DNA from: an uncultured Actinomycetes bacterium
Lineage (GTDB): Bacteria > Actinomycetota > Actinomycetes > Nanopelagicales > Nanopelagicaceae
DNA length: 52,280 nt
Direction: 5' to 3'
Assembly (NCBI GenBank): GCA_903852815.1
Contig: CAINRW010000019.1
Span: 1 to 52,280 of the forward strand
The position numbers and the translations under genes are program-made. Below the pieces are notes generated by a model. That model worked only from the letters and a program-made list of their open reading frames with translations, was not told the origin of the DNA and did no database searches. This document shows positions 28,294 to 38,613 of the stretch, piece after piece; the first letter of the stretch is position 1; every line of letters starts with the position of its first letter.

Positions 28294-28463
28294 TGAACGA
28301 AACTGTGAAAATTGTTGTAAGCATTGCGGTTGTATTTCTTCTAACAATTCTTATAAGTAAAAAGTTTAAACTTTCCACCCGTTATGAAAGAGCACCTCGT
28401 GAATTAAATAGTTGGAGCGCTTTAGATAAAGGCTTGGACCCTACGGATCGAGATGGTGAATGA
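28293..28463 (+). CDS. Small single-helix membrane protein in the trp operon, unknown function
   Basis: A 56-residue ORF fits exactly between trpE and trpC. Its ATG shares one base with the trpE stop and its stop overlaps the trpC start (ATGA), the same coupling as its neighbours, so it is very probably translated. Residues about 5-22 form one hydrophobic helix (VKIVVSIAVVFLLTILI), followed by basic KKFK and a soluble acidic tail containing ELNSWSALDKGLDPTDRD. I do not recognise a family. Other actinobacteria have a larger membrane protein gene in this same slot, so it may be a shortened counterpart. Alternative: a minor translation-coupling ORF. Confidence 0.72.
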   Translation: MNETVKIVVSIAVVFLLTILISKKFKLSTRYERAPRELNSWSALDKGLDPTDRDGE

Positions 28464-29245
28464 GCGTTCTGGATGCAATTATCGAAGGCGTTCGAGAGGA
28501 CTTGGCAGCTCGCCGAAAATCTCTTTCGTATATTCAGGATGCTATAGATCAAGCTGCTGCACCGATTGATCCACTACCAAGTCTTTTGAGTTCGCAATTA
28601 TCTTTGATTGCAGAAGTTAAACGCTCATCTCCTAGTAAAGGCGCGCTGGCTAGCATTTCAGATCCAGCTGGGCTGGCCGAAAAGTATGAAGAAGCCGGAG
28701 CTAGCATCATTAGTGTGCTTACGGAGTCACGACGATTTGGCGGCTCGCTTGCTGACTTGGATGCAGTTCGTTCACGCGTACAAATTCCTATTTTGCGAAA
28801 AGATTTTATGGTTGATGAGTATCAATTTTTTGAGGCGCGAGCACACGGTGCAGATCTAGTTCTGCTCATTGTTGCCGCGCTCAGCCAATCTCAGCTAAAT
28901 GATTATCATCAACTTGCACATGGTCTGGGAATGCGCGCACTCGTGGAAGTTCACACAAATGATGAACTTGAACGTGCACTTGAAATTTCTCCACAAATAG
29001 TTGGAGTAAATTCTAGAAATCTAAAAACTTTAGAGGTAGACACACAAAGTTTTGCCGAATTGATTCCACGAATTCCAAATGAACTAATCGCTGTCGCAGA
29101 ATCTGGAATCTCTACTAGAGCAGATGTGGATTTTGCCCAACGAAATGGTGCACGTGCAATTTTGGTGGGAGAGGCATTAGTTCGGGCGGGCGATCCAAAA
29201 GCTGCAGTGCGAGAACTTCTTGGTGAGGATAAGGTTGCGCAATGA
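28460..29245 (+). CDS. trpC: Indole-3-glycerol phosphate synthase TrpC
   Basis: TrpC closes the indole ring to give indole-3-glycerol phosphate. This is the monofunctional 261-residue TIM barrel; no TrpF domain is fused. Active-site motifs are [12 protein letters not shown] with the catalytic Lys, [11 protein letters not shown] with the second Lys, [12 protein letters not shown] with the Glu, GVNSRNLKT and AESGIS. It overlaps the small ORF upstream and trpB downstream by 4 bp each. Confidence 0.96.
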   Translation: MSVLDAIIEGVREDLAARRKSLSYIQDAIDQAAAPIDPLPSLLSSQLSLIAEVKRSSPSKGALASISDPAGLAEKYEEAGASIISVLTESRRFGGSLADLDAVRSRVQIPILRKDFMVDEYQFFEARAHGADLVLLIVAALSQSQLNDYHQLAHGLGMRALVEVHTNDELERALEISPQIVGVNSRNLKTLEVDTQSFAELIPRIPNELIAVAESGISTRADVDFAQRNGARAILVGEALVRAGDPKAAVRELLGEDKVAQ

Positions 29246-30438
29246 GTATTGAGACCAGCGAAATCCTTGGCCATTTTGGCCAATACGGCGGGCGATTTGT
29301 TCCAGAAGCTTTGATCGGTGCGCTCAATGAACTTGAAGCCGCACACGTTGCCGCACAGAAAGATCCCGTTTTCCAAGCTGAATTAGCCGAACTCCATCGC
29401 ACATATACAGGACGCCCCAGCATCATTACTGAGGCTAAGCGTTTTGCGCAACATGCGGGCGGGGCTCGGATTTTATTAAAGCGAGAGGATCTCAATCACA
29501 CTGGTAGTCACAAAATAAATAATGTTTTAGGTCAGGCATTGCTGACTAAGAAAATGGGTAAGCAACGCATCATCGCTGAAACTGGTGCTGGTCAACATGG
29601 TGTTGCTTCAGCAACGGCAGCTGCGTTGATGGGTCTTGATTGTGTTGTTTATATGGGTGAGGAAGATACGAGACGCCAAGCTCTCAATGTTGCACGAATG
29701 AAGTTGCTTGGGGCAGAAGTAATTCCAGTGACAACGGGATCTAAGACACTCAAAGATGCAATTAACGAAGCGATGCGCGACTGGGTCACAAATGTTTCTA
29801 CAACACATTATCTATTGGGAACTGTTGCAGGTCCGCACCCATTCCCAACAATGGTGCGAGATTTTCACAAAATTATTGGTGAAGAAGCGCGCGCACAAGT
29901 TCTGCAATTGATTGGAAAACTTCCAGATGCAGTTTTAGCGTGTGTCGGTGGCGGATCAAATGCAATTGGGATCTTTCACGAATTCATTCCCGACACACAG
30001 GTCCGTTTAATTGGATTAGAGGCAGGTGGTGACGGCGTAGAAACTGGTCGCCATGCAGCAACAATCACAGGTGGTTCTCCCGGTGTATTGCATGGAACTC
30101 GTTCCTATGTTTTACAGGACAAAGATGGCCAGACCATCGAATCACATTCAATTTCAGCTGGTTTGGATTATCCAGGAGTTGGCCCAGAGCATGCCTACCT
30201 CCATGACATTGGACGCGCCGAATATCGAGCCATCAATGATGATGCAGCGATGAATGCATTTGCCCTGTTATGTAAAACTGAGGGAATAATTCCTGCGATT
30301 GAAAGCGCGCACGCACTTGCGGGAGCTTTAATTGTGGGACAAGAACTTGGACCAGATGCAACATTGCTTATTAATCTCTCTGGGCGCGGTGATAAAGATG
30401 TATCAACTGCTGCCGAGTATTTTGGAATTAAATTATGA
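29242..30438 (+). CDS. trpB: Tryptophan synthase beta subunit TrpB
   Basis: TrpB condenses indole with serine using PLP. The 398-residue product has [13 protein letters not shown] at the N terminus, the PLP-lysine motif [26 protein letters not shown], the phosphate-binding GGGSNAIG and the C-terminal NLSGRGDKD. This is the standard TrpB1 type that pairs with TrpA, which follows with a 4-bp overlap. Confidence 0.97.
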   Translation: MSIETSEILGHFGQYGGRFVPEALIGALNELEAAHVAAQKDPVFQAELAELHRTYTGRPSIITEAKRFAQHAGGARILLKREDLNHTGSHKINNVLGQALLTKKMGKQRIIAETGAGQHGVASATAAALMGLDCVVYMGEEDTRRQALNVARMKLLGAEVIPVTTGSKTLKDAINEAMRDWVTNVSTTHYLLGTVAGPHPFPTMVRDFHKIIGEEARAQVLQLIGKLPDAVLACVGGGSNAIGIFHEFIPDTQVRLIGLEAGGDGVETGRHAATITGGSPGVLHGTRSYVLQDKDGQTIESHSISAGLDYPGVGPEHAYLHDIGRAEYRAINDDAAMNAFALLCKTEGIIPAIESAHALAGALIVGQELGPDATLLINLSGRGDKDVSTAAEYFGIKL

Positions 30439-31241
30439 CAAGCACGGCGCTCGACCAGCTTTTTCAAAAGACTCGAGCTGAAAATCGCGCAGCGCTTATC
30501 GCGTATATCCCTGCGGGCTTTCCATCTAAGGCAGGGTGTGAACGCGCAATTAAAGCTCTCGCTGAATCTGGTGTAGATGCAATTGAAATAGGTTTTCCAT
30601 ATAGCGATCCAGTAATGGATGGACCGACAATTCAAGAGGCGGCAGAGATTTCACTTAAAGGTGGAACTAGTGCTGCTGATGTTTTTTCGGCCCTTAAAAC
30701 CGCAAGTTCAAGTGGTGTGGCTGCAGTTGTCATGACGTACTGGAATCCAATTGAAAAATATGGCGTAGATGAATTTGCTCAATCGATTCGTGAGAACGGT
30801 GGGTCCGGCGTAATCACTCCTGACTTAACTATTGAAGAATCGGGACGCTGGTTATCTGCGACAAGTAAGCATGAAATTAATCCAATTTATGTAGTTGCTC
30901 CCAGCACTTCTGATTTACGTTTAGGTGAAGTCACATCTAAAACTGGCGGATTCGTTTATGCAGCCTCCGTCATGGGTGTTACAGGCGCACGAACTAATGT
31001 GTCGGTAGATGCCAGTGAACTTGTGCAGCGAGTGCGTACAACTACTTCGTTGCCGGTTTCAGTAGGTCTTGGTGTTTCTACAAGAGAGCAAGCTAAGCAA
31101 GTTGCCGCCTATGCAGATGGCGTGATTGTTGGTTCAGCTTTCATTAAATTACTTCTTAACGCCGCAAGTGAGGATGAGGGAATAGCTGCAATCTCAGAGT
31201 TAGCTAAAGAATTGGCGCTAGGAGTGCGTGAAGGACGATGA
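30435..31241 (+). CDS. trpA: Tryptophan synthase alpha subunit TrpA
   Basis: TrpA cleaves indole-3-glycerol phosphate and channels indole to TrpB. The 268-residue TIM barrel has [11 protein letters not shown] near the N terminus, the catalytic Glu and Asp in [19 protein letters not shown], and the phosphate sites VMGVTGAR and [10 protein letters not shown]. It overlaps trpB and the following MauE-like gene by 4 bp each, so the operon continues past the tryptophan genes. Confidence 0.96.
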   Translation: MTSTALDQLFQKTRAENRAALIAYIPAGFPSKAGCERAIKALAESGVDAIEIGFPYSDPVMDGPTIQEAAEISLKGGTSAADVFSALKTASSSGVAAVVMTYWNPIEKYGVDEFAQSIRENGGSGVITPDLTIEESGRWLSATSKHEINPIYVVAPSTSDLRLGEVTSKTGGFVYAASVMGVTGARTNVSVDASELVQRVRTTTSLPVSVGLGVSTREQAKQVAAYADGVIVGSAFIKLLLNAASEDEGIAAISELAKELALGVREGR

Positions 31242-31735
31242 AAAAATTTAATGCACAATATCAATCAATCATCACTTTGATTGCTCGTTTAGTTGTGGGT
31301 GGAGTTTTATTAGTTGCCGGTGGACTCAAAGCTTTTAAACCTTCAGAAGCCGCATCCGCAGTGGCCGCATATAAAATTCTTCCCAACAATATTGCCCACG
31401 TCATTGGTTACGCCCTGCCGTGGCTAGAAATTGCCGTTGCAATCCTGCTCATTATTGGACTTTCTGCACGTTTTGCCGCGATAGTTTCAGGAGCCATCAT
31501 GGTGGTTTTTGTTGCCGCCATCATTTCAGTCTGGGCTCGCGGGCTCTTAATTGACTGTGGATGCTTTGGTGGCGGGGGAGCCATTGATCCAGCCAAAGCA
31601 GCCGAAGTGCATAGAACTTATTTCTTGGAGATTTTGAGAGATTTGGGATTGGCACTGCTTTCCTTATATCTATACTTTTTCCCTTACGGACGTTTAAGCA
31701 TCGAAAAACCAGCCAAGATCAACGAGGAGCAATAA
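31238..31735 (+). CDS. MauE/DoxX-like four-helix membrane protein
   Basis: The 165-residue protein has about four membrane helices (near residues 10-30, 53-70, 78-98 and 125-145). A loop after helix 3 contains DCGCFGGGG, whose Cys pair resembles the redox loop of MauE-type proteins. MauE/DoxX members often pass electrons to or from thioredoxin-like partners, and the next gene (1-bp overlap) encodes a DsbA-like protein. I infer a disulfide redox pair. An analogous DoxX-DsbA pair occurs beside lgt and trp genes in other actinobacteria. The exact substrate is unknown. Confidence 0.8.
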   Translation: MKKFNAQYQSIITLIARLVVGGVLLVAGGLKAFKPSEAASAVAAYKILPNNIAHVIGYALPWLEIAVAILLIIGLSARFAAIVSGAIMVVFVAAIISVWARGLLIDCGCFGGGGAIDPAKAAEVHRTYFLEILRDLGLALLSLYLYFFPYGRLSIEKPAKINEEQ

Positions 31736-32454
31736 TGGCAAAGCAGAAGAAAGCAGCAACACCTAAGAGTGGAGATAAATTCACACGTTGGTTAGTCATT
31801 GGCATGGTGACTTTAGTTGTCGCAACTGGCGCAATTTTCAGTGTTATTAGTCAGAAAGCTAAAGCCGAAGAGTCATTTGCTGCGCTCAAAGGTTTCAAGC
31901 CAGGTCCTGCAATAACTGCAAAAGTCGATACTGCAAATGGTTCAGGGATTTTGCTTGATACGGGAGCCTCAAAAAACCTTGACTTGTGGGAAGACCCACA
32001 ATGTCCAATCTGTAATGATTTTGAAAAAGCTAATGGCGCATATATCGATGATTTAGTTCGAAACAAGAAAGCAAATGTAACTTTTCACGTAGTCTCCTTC
32101 ATTGGTGATGAGTCAGTTTCTGCAGCTAATGCCGAGTACTGCGCTGCGGACGAAGGTCACTATTTAGATTTCCACAAGGCTGTTTATTTAGTTCAGCCTG
32201 CGCTAGAAAACTCAGGGTTTTTCACAACAAAGAATTTAATTAAAATCGGAAGCAATGTTGGCTTAACTTCACAAAGCTTTATTGATTGCGTGACTAAGGT
32301 TTCTAAACTCGATCAGGTTAAAGCTGCCTATGACTCGATGACAAAGTACAACGTCAAAGGAACGCCTACAGTATTTATTAATGGAAAACTTTGGCAGCGA
32401 AAGAACTCAGCTTTCGTACTGGATGAATTCAGTGCAGCTGTAGAGGCTGGCTAA
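31735..32454 (+). CDS. Membrane-anchored DsbA-like thioredoxin-fold protein
   Basis: This 239-residue protein has a basic N terminus, one signal-anchor helix (about residues 18-38) and an extracytoplasmic thioredoxin fold with an inserted helical region. The active site is Cys90-Pro-Ile-Cys93 in WEDPQCPICNDFEK. The cis-Pro loop is KGTPTVFING at about residue 210. A further Cys pair (EYCAAD and DCVTK) lies in the inserted region. The family (thioredoxin_4/DsbA) oxidises or isomerises disulfides in exported proteins; in actinobacteria a DsbA-VKOR or DsbA-MauE pair is usual. It overlaps the MauE-like gene by 1 bp and precedes lgt by 4 bp. Confidence 0.85.
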   Translation: MAKQKKAATPKSGDKFTRWLVIGMVTLVVATGAIFSVISQKAKAEESFAALKGFKPGPAITAKVDTANGSGILLDTGASKNLDLWEDPQCPICNDFEKANGAYIDDLVRNKKANVTFHVVSFIGDESVSAANAEYCAADEGHYLDFHKAVYLVQPALENSGFFTTKNLIKIGSNVGLTSQSFIDCVTKVSKLDQVKAAYDSMTKYNVKGTPTVFINGKLWQRKNSAFVLDEFSAAVEAG

Positions 32455-32458
32455 AAAG

Positions 32459-33265
32459 TTGCACCGCTCAATTCCTTCACCGAGTATTTCGGTGTTGGAG
32501 TTTGGCCCCTTCACTTTTCACCTCTATGCCGTATGCATAATTTCAGGTATTGCTGTTGCTATTTGGTTAGGCGATAAACGATTTCGTGCAGTTGCACCCA
32601 ATGGAAAATCTGTTGTTTCCGAAGTTGCAATAACTGCGGTTCCTTTTGGAATTATTGGTGGTCGCATGTATCACGTGATCACATCCCCGGATGCCTATTT
32701 CGGATCAACAGGTCACCCAATTGACGCGCTTAAAATTTGGCAGGGCGGCTTAGGGATCTGGGGAGCAATCTCTTTAGGTGCAGTTGCTGCGTGGGTTAGA
32801 TACAAGCAATTAAGTAGAAGAATTGAACTTCCACGTTTTGCATTTTTTCTAGATGCCCTTGCACCTGGAGTTCTCTTTGCGCAAGCAATCGGTCGATTTG
32901 GTAATTGGTTTAACATCGAACTCTTTGGCCGCCCACTTAATGCACCATGGGCGCTGCAAATCCCACTTCAATATCGCCCGGTTGGATATAGCGCCTTCGA
33001 AACTTTTCATCCTACTTTTCTTTACGAATCGTTGTGGTGCGCGGCTTTAGCAACTGCTTTGATTATTACCGGAAAGAGATTAAAAACGGGCCAAGTTTTC
33101 TCGCTGTACATACTTGGTTATTGTGTTGGACGTCTAGCCTTTGAACTAATTCGTATCGACTCTGCTCACATTATTTTGGGTCTTCGATTAAATGTGTGGG
33201 TCAGCATCGTGGTTGCCACCGTTGCCGGGGTGACACTGCTCTCGCAATCAAAGAAAGTGGATTAA
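32459..33265 (+). CDS. lgt: Prolipoprotein diacylglyceryl transferase Lgt
   Basis: Lgt transfers diacylglycerol from phosphatidylglycerol to the lipobox Cys of prolipoproteins. The 268-residue polytopic protein has the family signature AIGRFGNWFNIELFGRP at about residues 142-158, GGRMYHV and HPTFLYESLW. Start is TTG at 32459, 4 bp after the dsbA-like stop. It ends the his-trp gene run. LspA, the next enzyme on the pathway, is at 16386. Confidence 0.94.
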   Translation: MHRSIPSPSISVLEFGPFTFHLYAVCIISGIAVAIWLGDKRFRAVAPNGKSVVSEVAITAVPFGIIGGRMYHVITSPDAYFGSTGHPIDALKIWQGGLGIWGAISLGAVAAWVRYKQLSRRIELPRFAFFLDALAPGVLFAQAIGRFGNWFNIELFGRPLNAPWALQIPLQYRPVGYSAFETFHPTFLYESLWCAALATALIITGKRLKTGQVFSLYILGYCVGRLAFELIRIDSAHIILGLRLNVWVSIVVATVAGVTLLSQSKKVD

Positions 33266-33273
33266 CCATCAGG

Positions 33274-33279
33274 TAGGCT
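33274..33279 (+). promoter_or_regulatory. -10 box of the VIT-family gene, leaderless type
   Basis: TAGGCT, a common actinobacterial TANNNT box, lies 7 nt before the ATG at 33287. No Shine-Dalgarno sequence precedes the ATG. No clear -35 is seen. Confidence 0.5.
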
Positions 33280-33286
33280 GACGGAC

Positions 33287-33994
33287 ATGGCTTTAGAAGA
33301 GGTTTATCAGAGAAATTTGCAGCATCGAACCCACCGCGCTGGTTGGCTTCGCGCAGCTGTCTTAGGTGCAAATGACGGCCTCGTCTCAACAGCCTCTCTC
33401 ATGATTGGAGTCGCAGCTGCGGGCAAGAATGATTTTCTTATCACTGCAGGGCTAGCTGGAATTTCTGCCGGAGCCATGTCGATGGCAGTAGGTGAGTACG
33501 TCTCGGTTCGCTCACAAAATGATGTTGAAGAATCCGATCGCCTTTTAGAGATTGAACATTTAGCGGTAGATCCCGAAGGTGAACTTCAGGAACTGGCTGA
33601 GATTTACGTCAAGCGCGGTCTCTCGCCCGAACTTGCAATGACGGTAGCGACAGAGATGCACAAAGTTGATCCATTGGCTGCGCACCTTCGTGATGAACTT
33701 GGACAACACCCGCATACAAAAGCTAAGCCAGTACAGGCCGCCGTTGCTTCAGCGATTAGTTTCACAGCCGGGGGATTCATCCCATTTCTTGGAGCTTTCG
33801 CACCCAATCTAGGCGCAAAGGCGTGGAGCATTGTCGCCTTTACGGTGATCGGTTTAGTCGTAACTGGAATCGTTAGTGCCCGTACAGCCGGGTCAAAAGT
33901 TCTTATTCCGACTATTCGGGTAATCCTTGGTGGATGTTTAGGCATGCTCATCACCGCTGGAATCGGTCAATTAGCAAATGTTTCAGGGATTTAA
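33287..33994 (+). CDS. VIT1/CCC1 family iron/manganese transporter
   Basis: VIT/CCC1 proteins move Fe(II) or Mn(II) across membranes by proton exchange. The 235-residue product begins with a soluble segment ending HRAGWLRAAVLGANDGLVS, the family hallmark, followed by GLAGISAGAMSMAVGEYVSV in the second helix, a charged cytosolic metal-binding region (about residues 90-140) rich in Glu and His, and three C-terminal helices. Five helices overall, as usual. It stands alone between lgt and gltB with its own -10. Its relation to neighbouring metabolism is unclear; detoxification or storage of iron is a family-level inference. Confidence 0.88.
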   Translation: MALEEVYQRNLQHRTHRAGWLRAAVLGANDGLVSTASLMIGVAAAGKNDFLITAGLAGISAGAMSMAVGEYVSVRSQNDVEESDRLLEIEHLAVDPEGELQELAEIYVKRGLSPELAMTVATEMHKVDPLAAHLRDELGQHPHTKAKPVQAAVASAISFTAGGFIPFLGAFAPNLGAKAWSIVAFTVIGLVVTGIVSARTAGSKVLIPTIRVILGGCLGMLITAGIGQLANVSGI

Positions 33995-34049
33995 TTTCTT
34001 CTACATTGCTGGGGTTTGTTGCTACTCTTTGCCAGCATTACTAAGGGCC

Positions 34050-34068
34050 AAGGTTGTCCCGCAACTTT
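34050..34068 (+). other. Small hairpin upstream of gltB
   Basis: AAGGTTG and CAACTTT pair around a 5-nt loop, in the 101-bp gap before gltB. TACTCT (34023-34028) may be a -10 upstream, which would put the hairpin in the gltB leader. Both assignments are weak. Confidence 0.25.
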
Positions 34069-34095
34069 CTTTATGACAACAGGAGCTCTGACGCC

Positions 34096-37000
34096 GTGGC
34101 ACTGTCTTCCAATTATCCAATTGCTCAAGGTCTATATGACCCAGCAAATGAGCATGACGCATGTGGTGTTGCCATGGTCGCAACACTCAACAAAGTTGCC
34201 ACTCATGAAATTGTTGACAAAGCATTAACGGCGCTACGAAATCTTGAACACCGCGGAGCCTCAGGGGCAGAACCCGATAGTGGTGATGGTGCCGGAATTC
34301 TCATTCGTGTTCCAGATGCGTTCTATCAAGCAGTAACGAGTTTTGATCTTCCAGCAGCTGGTTCATATGCAACAGGCATCGCATTTATTGAAGTTGGCGT
34401 AGACATTAAATCTGCAATTGAAAAAATTGCAGTTGAAGAAGGTTTGAAAGTATTAGGTTGGCGCGAACTTCCAATTAACTCTTCTTCCCTTGGAAAGACC
34501 GCGTTGTCGGTCATGCCAAATTTTCAGCAACTTTTCATCGCTGGATTAAATAATGAATCTGGTTTGATGTTAGATCGATTGGCTTTCTGTTTACGCAAGC
34601 GCGCAGAGCACGCCTTGAAAGTTTATTTCCCTTCCTTGTCCTCTCAGACAATTGTCTATAAAGGCATGCTCACGACAGGTCAGTTAGAAGAGTTTTTCCC
34701 AGATTTATCGGATGAGAGAGTTGTTTCACCGCTTGCTTTAGTTCACTCCAGATTCTCTACAAATACTTTTCCATCGTGGCCACTTGCTCACCCTTACCGC
34801 TTTATTGCACACAATGGCGAGATTAATACGGTGAAGGGAAATCGTAATTGGATGCGTGCCCGTGAATCTTTGCTGGCTAGCGATTTAATTCCGGGTGATC
34901 TAAAGAGATTATTTCCAATCGTTGAAATGTCAGGCAGTGACTCAGCATCTTTTGATGAAGTCTTAGAACTTCTCTACTTAGGTGGGCGCTCACTTCCACA
35001 TGCAGTTTTGATGATGATTCCTGAAGCGTGGGAAAATCATGAAACGATGCCTGAAAATCGCCGCAATTTCTATGCTTTTCACGCATCCCTTATGGAGCCA
35101 TGGGATGGACCTGCCTGTGTAACTTTTACCGATGGAAATCAAGTGGGCGCAGTGCTCGATCGCAATGGTCTGCGACCTTCCCGCTTTTGGGTAACCACTG
35201 ATGGATTAGTTGTGTTGGCATCTGAAGTCGGGGTACTTGATATTCCCGCTGAAAAAATTGCACGCAAGGGACGCCTGCAACCAGGCAAGATGTTTTTGGT
35301 CGATATCGAAGCCGGTCGAATTATTGAAGATGGCGAAATCAAAGATAACCTCGCAGATGCTGCGCCGTATGGTGATTGGTTGCATGCGGGCATTGTGAAA
35401 TTAAATGAATTACCTGCACGTGAACATATTGTTTATCCGCACTCTTCAGTTATTCGTCGTCAGCGAGCTTTTGGTTACACCGAAGAAGAAGTTCGCATTC
35501 TCATCACGCCTATGGCAAAAAATGGCATGGAGCCGCTAGGTTCGATGGGTACAGATACGCCAATTGCAGCGATCTCGGAAAAGCCCCGATTGGTTTTTGA
35601 TTACTTTTCACAGTTATTTGCCCAAGTTACTAATCCGCCACTTGATGCAATTCGTGAAGAGTTAGTGACAAGTCTTGGAACTTCAATGGGGCCAGAGAAC
35701 AATCTTTTGAATCCTGGACCAAGCAGCTGCCGCCAGATTTCTCTAGCATTTCCGGTAATTGACAATGATGAGTTAGCGAAAATAATTCATATCAATGCCG
35801 ATGGTGACCACCCTGGTTTGAGCGCACATGTGATTCGTGGACTTTTCTACGTCGCAGATGGCGGAGATTCACTGCGTGAGCGTCTTGAAGAGATCAAAGC
35901 AGAAGTAAGCCAGGCAATTACTGACGGCGCACGAATTATTGTTTTATCCGATCGCGACGCAGATGCTGAAGAAGCTCCGATTCCTTCCTTATTACTCACT
36001 TCCGCAGTGCATCACCATTTAATTCGTGAAAAATCTCGAACTAAGGTGGGCTTGGTCGTTGAAGCTGGCGATGTTCGCGAAGTACATCACGTCGCACTCT
36101 TAATTGGTTACGGCGCAGCTGCAGTAAATCCATATCTTGCAATGGAAACTGCTGAAGATTTAGTTTTACAAGGCGTGATTACAGGAATTACTCCTGAAAA
36201 AGCGGTTCGCAATCTTATTAAGAGCCTTGGTAAAGGTGTTCTTAAAGTTATGTCAAAGATGGGAATTAGCACCATTGCCTCATATACGGGTGCGCAAGTA
36301 TTTGAAGCCATTGGTTTAAGTCAAGAGTTGGTTGATGAATATTTCGTTGGCACAACTTCGCGTTTAGGTGGAGTTAATCTAGATGTAATTGCACAAGAAA
36401 CTATTGCGCGCCATCACATTGCGTATCCACCAGGGGGAGAAGTTCCTGGCACAAAGCGCTTACCTATCGGCGGTGAATATCAGTGGCGACGTGAGGGAGA
36501 ACCTCATTTATTTGATCCAGAGACTGTTTTCACTTTGCAACATTCAACACGCAATAAGCGTTATGACGTTTTCAAGCGCTACACAAATCGGGTAAATGAT
36601 CAGAGTTCTCGATTGATGACTTTGCGTGGCCTCTTTGCTTTCAACCAGAGTGTTCGTCCTGCAATATCAATCGATGAAGTTGAACCAGCTTCAGAGATTA
36701 TGAAACGTTTTTCAACTGGTGCGATGTCATACGGCTCAGTTTCGCAAGAAGTTCACGAGACGCTGGCGATTGCAATGAACCGCTTAGGAGCAAAGTCCAA
36801 CACCGGTGAAGGTGGAGAAGATCCAGCGCGATTTATTGCGATGGAAAATGGAGATTCAAAGCGTTCATCTATTAAGCAGGTTGCCTCTGGGCGATTTGGA
36901 GTAACTAGCGACTACCTAGTTAATTCAGATGATATTCAAATCAAAATTGCGCAGGGCGCAAAACCTGGCGAAGGTGGTCAGCTGCCGGGAAATAAGGTGT

Positions 37001-38613
37001 ATCCGTGGATTGCAAAAGTGCGTTATTCAACGCCTGGAGTTGGTTTAATTTCACCACCTCCACACCATGATATTTATTCAATTGAAGATTTAGCGCAGTT
37101 AATTCATGATCTCAAAAACGCTAATAAAAATGCACGCGTTCATGTGAAGTTAGTTGCTGAAGTAGGTGTTGGAACTGTCGCTGCAGGTGTCAGTAAGGCG
37201 CATGCCGATGTAGTTTTAATTTCCGGTCATGATGGCGGAACTGGCGCATCGCCATTGACTTCACTCAAGCATGCAGGCGCCCCATGGGAGCTTGGTTTAG
37301 CTGAAACCCAGCAGACCTTGTTGCTCAATAATCTGCGTGATCGCATCGTGGTTCAAACTGATGGACAGCTTAAAACCGGCCGTGACGTTGTCATCGCAGC
37401 GTTGCTTGGAGCTGAAGAGTTCGGCTTTGCAACTGCGCCACTTGTTGTTTCAGGTTGCGTGATGATGCGTGTGTGTCATTTGGATACGTGTCCAGTTGGT
37501 GTTGCAACGCAAAACCCTGAGCTTCGCAAACGTTTTAGCGGCAAGCCAGAGTTTGTTGAAACTTTCTTTGAATACATCGCCGAAGAGGTTCGCGAAATTC
37601 TTGCAAGCCTTGGATTCAAAACTTTACTTGAAGCCGTAGGCCATGTTGAATTTTTAGATACTAAGCGGGCAGTGGATCACTGGAAAGCAAGTGGTTTAGA
37701 TCTTGCGCCGCTATTAGTTCGACCAGATGTAACCAGTGCGCTGCATAACACCCAAAAGCAAGATCATGGTTTAGTTGCCGCTCTCGATAACACGCTGATT
37801 GCATTGGCCGAGAAAGCTTTAACTAGCAAAGAGCCTGTGCGCATCGAACAGGCAGTTCGAAATGTCAATCGAACTGTTGGCACAATGCTTGGCGCAGAAA
37901 TTACTCGCAACTTTGGGGGAGCAGGACTTCCAAATGACACTATTGACATCACTTTGCGCGGATCTGCAGGACAATCACTTGGTGCATTTATTCCAAGTGG
38001 CTTAACGATTCGATTATTTGGCGATTCCAATGATTATGTTGGCAAGGGAATTTCTGGGGGACGAGTAATTCTTCGCCCGGATGAAAAATCTACCTTCGCT
38101 TCAGCAGAAAATGTAATCGCAGGAAATGTAATTGGTTATGGTGCAACGTCGGGTCAGATAATGATTCGTGGTGTTGTCGGAGAACGTTTCTGTGTTCGAA
38201 ACTCTGGAGCTAGTGCAATAGTCGAAGGCATTGGCGATCACGGTTGTGAATACATGACTGGCGGAACCGTTGTAGTGCTTGGTCGCACAGGTCGAAACTT
38301 TGCTGCTGGAATGTCTGGTGGTCGTGCATTCGTTTTAGATTTAGATCCAGCAAATGTAAACACTGACATGGTGGATATTCTTGCTTCACCTGCCGATCAA
38401 TCTGAAAGCTTGCGCGCTTTAATCTCCGATTTTGCGACAGAGACGCAATCACAAGTTGCCGAAGCTTTATTGGCTGATTGGGAAAGCGCAGTCAAGCGAA
38501 TCTCACTTGTTATGCCACGTGATTATGCGCGCGTTCTTGAAGCAATGGCCCGAGCAACTCGGGAAGGTTTACCGGTTGATGCTCTAGTAATGGAGGTTGC
38601 AGCAAATGGCTGA
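34096..38613 (+). CDS. gltB: Glutamate synthase (NADPH) large subunit GltB
   Basis: GltB makes glutamate from 2-oxoglutarate and glutamine-derived ammonia. The 1505-residue product has an N-terminal class II amidotransferase domain whose nucleophile is Cys23 ([10 protein letters not shown]), released by removal of a 22-residue propeptide. The central and FMN-binding domains follow ([32 protein letters not shown]), then the 3Fe-4S cluster CysX5CysX4Cys ([13 protein letters not shown]), and the C-terminal beta-helix GXXGXXXG domain. I chose GTG 34096, which has AGGAG 10 nt upstream; a TTG at 34054 would overlap that site. gltD follows with an 8-bp overlap. Confidence 0.96.
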   Translation: MALSSNYPIAQGLYDPANEHDACGVAMVATLNKVATHEIVDKALTALRNLEHRGASGAEPDSGDGAGILIRVPDAFYQAVTSFDLPAAGSYATGIAFIEVGVDIKSAIEKIAVEEGLKVLGWRELPINSSSLGKTALSVMPNFQQLFIAGLNNESGLMLDRLAFCLRKRAEHALKVYFPSLSSQTIVYKGMLTTGQLEEFFPDLSDERVVSPLALVHSRFSTNTFPSWPLAHPYRFIAHNGEINTVKGNRNWMRARESLLASDLIPGDLKRLFPIVEMSGSDSASFDEVLELLYLGGRSLPHAVLMMIPEAWENHETMPENRRNFYAFHASLMEPWDGPACVTFTDGNQVGAVLDRNGLRPSRFWVTTDGLVVLASEVGVLDIPAEKIARKGRLQPGKMFLVDIEAGRIIEDGEIKDNLADAAPYGDWLHAGIVKLNELPAREHIVYPHSSVIRRQRAFGYTEEEVRILITPMAKNGMEPLGSMGTDTPIAAISEKPRLVFDYFSQLFAQVTNPPLDAIREELVTSLGTSMGPENNLLNPGPSSCRQISLAFPVIDNDELAKIIHINADGDHPGLSAHVIRGLFYVADGGDSLRERLEEIKAEVSQAITDGARIIVLSDRDADAEEAPIPSLLLTSAVHHHLIREKSRTKVGLVVEAGDVREVHHVALLIGYGAAAVNPYLAMETAEDLVLQGVITGITPEKAVRNLIKSLGKGVLKVMSKMGISTIASYTGAQVFEAIGLSQELVDEYFVGTTSRLGGVNLDVIAQETIARHHIAYPPGGEVPGTKRLPIGGEYQWRREGEPHLFDPETVFTLQHSTRNKRYDVFKRYTNRVNDQSSRLMTLRGLFAFNQSVRPAISIDEVEPASEIMKRFSTGAMSYGSVSQEVHETLAIAMNRLGAKSNTGEGGEDPARFIAMENGDSKRSSIKQVASGRFGVTSDYLVNSDDIQIKIAQGAKPGEGGQLPGNKVYPWIAKVRYSTPGVGLISPPPHHDIYSIEDLAQLIHDLKNANKNARVHVKLVAEVGVGTVAAGVSKAHADVVLISGHDGGTGASPLTSLKHAGAPWELGLAETQQTLLLNNLRDRIVVQTDGQLKTGRDVVIAALLGAEEFGFATAPLVVSGCVMMRVCHLDTCPVGVATQNPELRKRFSGKPEFVETFFEYIAEEVREILASLGFKTLLEAVGHVEFLDTKRAVDHWKASGLDLAPLLVRPDVTSALHNTQKQDHGLVAALDNTLIALAEKALTSKEPVRIEQAVRNVNRTVGTMLGAEITRNFGGAGLPNDTIDITLRGSAGQSLGAFIPSGLTIRLFGDSNDYVGKGISGGRVILRPDEKSTFASAENVIAGNVIGYGATSGQIMIRGVVGERFCVRNSGASAIVEGIGDHGCEYMTGGTVVVLGRTGRNFAAGMSGGRAFVLDLDPANVNTDMVDILASPADQSESLRALISDFATETQSQVAEALLADWESAVKRISLVMPRDYARVLEAMARATREGLPVDALVMEVAANG

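Noticed and set aside
34054-34095. Upstream TTG start for gltB.
   Set aside because: The stretch includes the AGGAG ribosome binding site of GTG 34096 and would lengthen the propeptide without family support.
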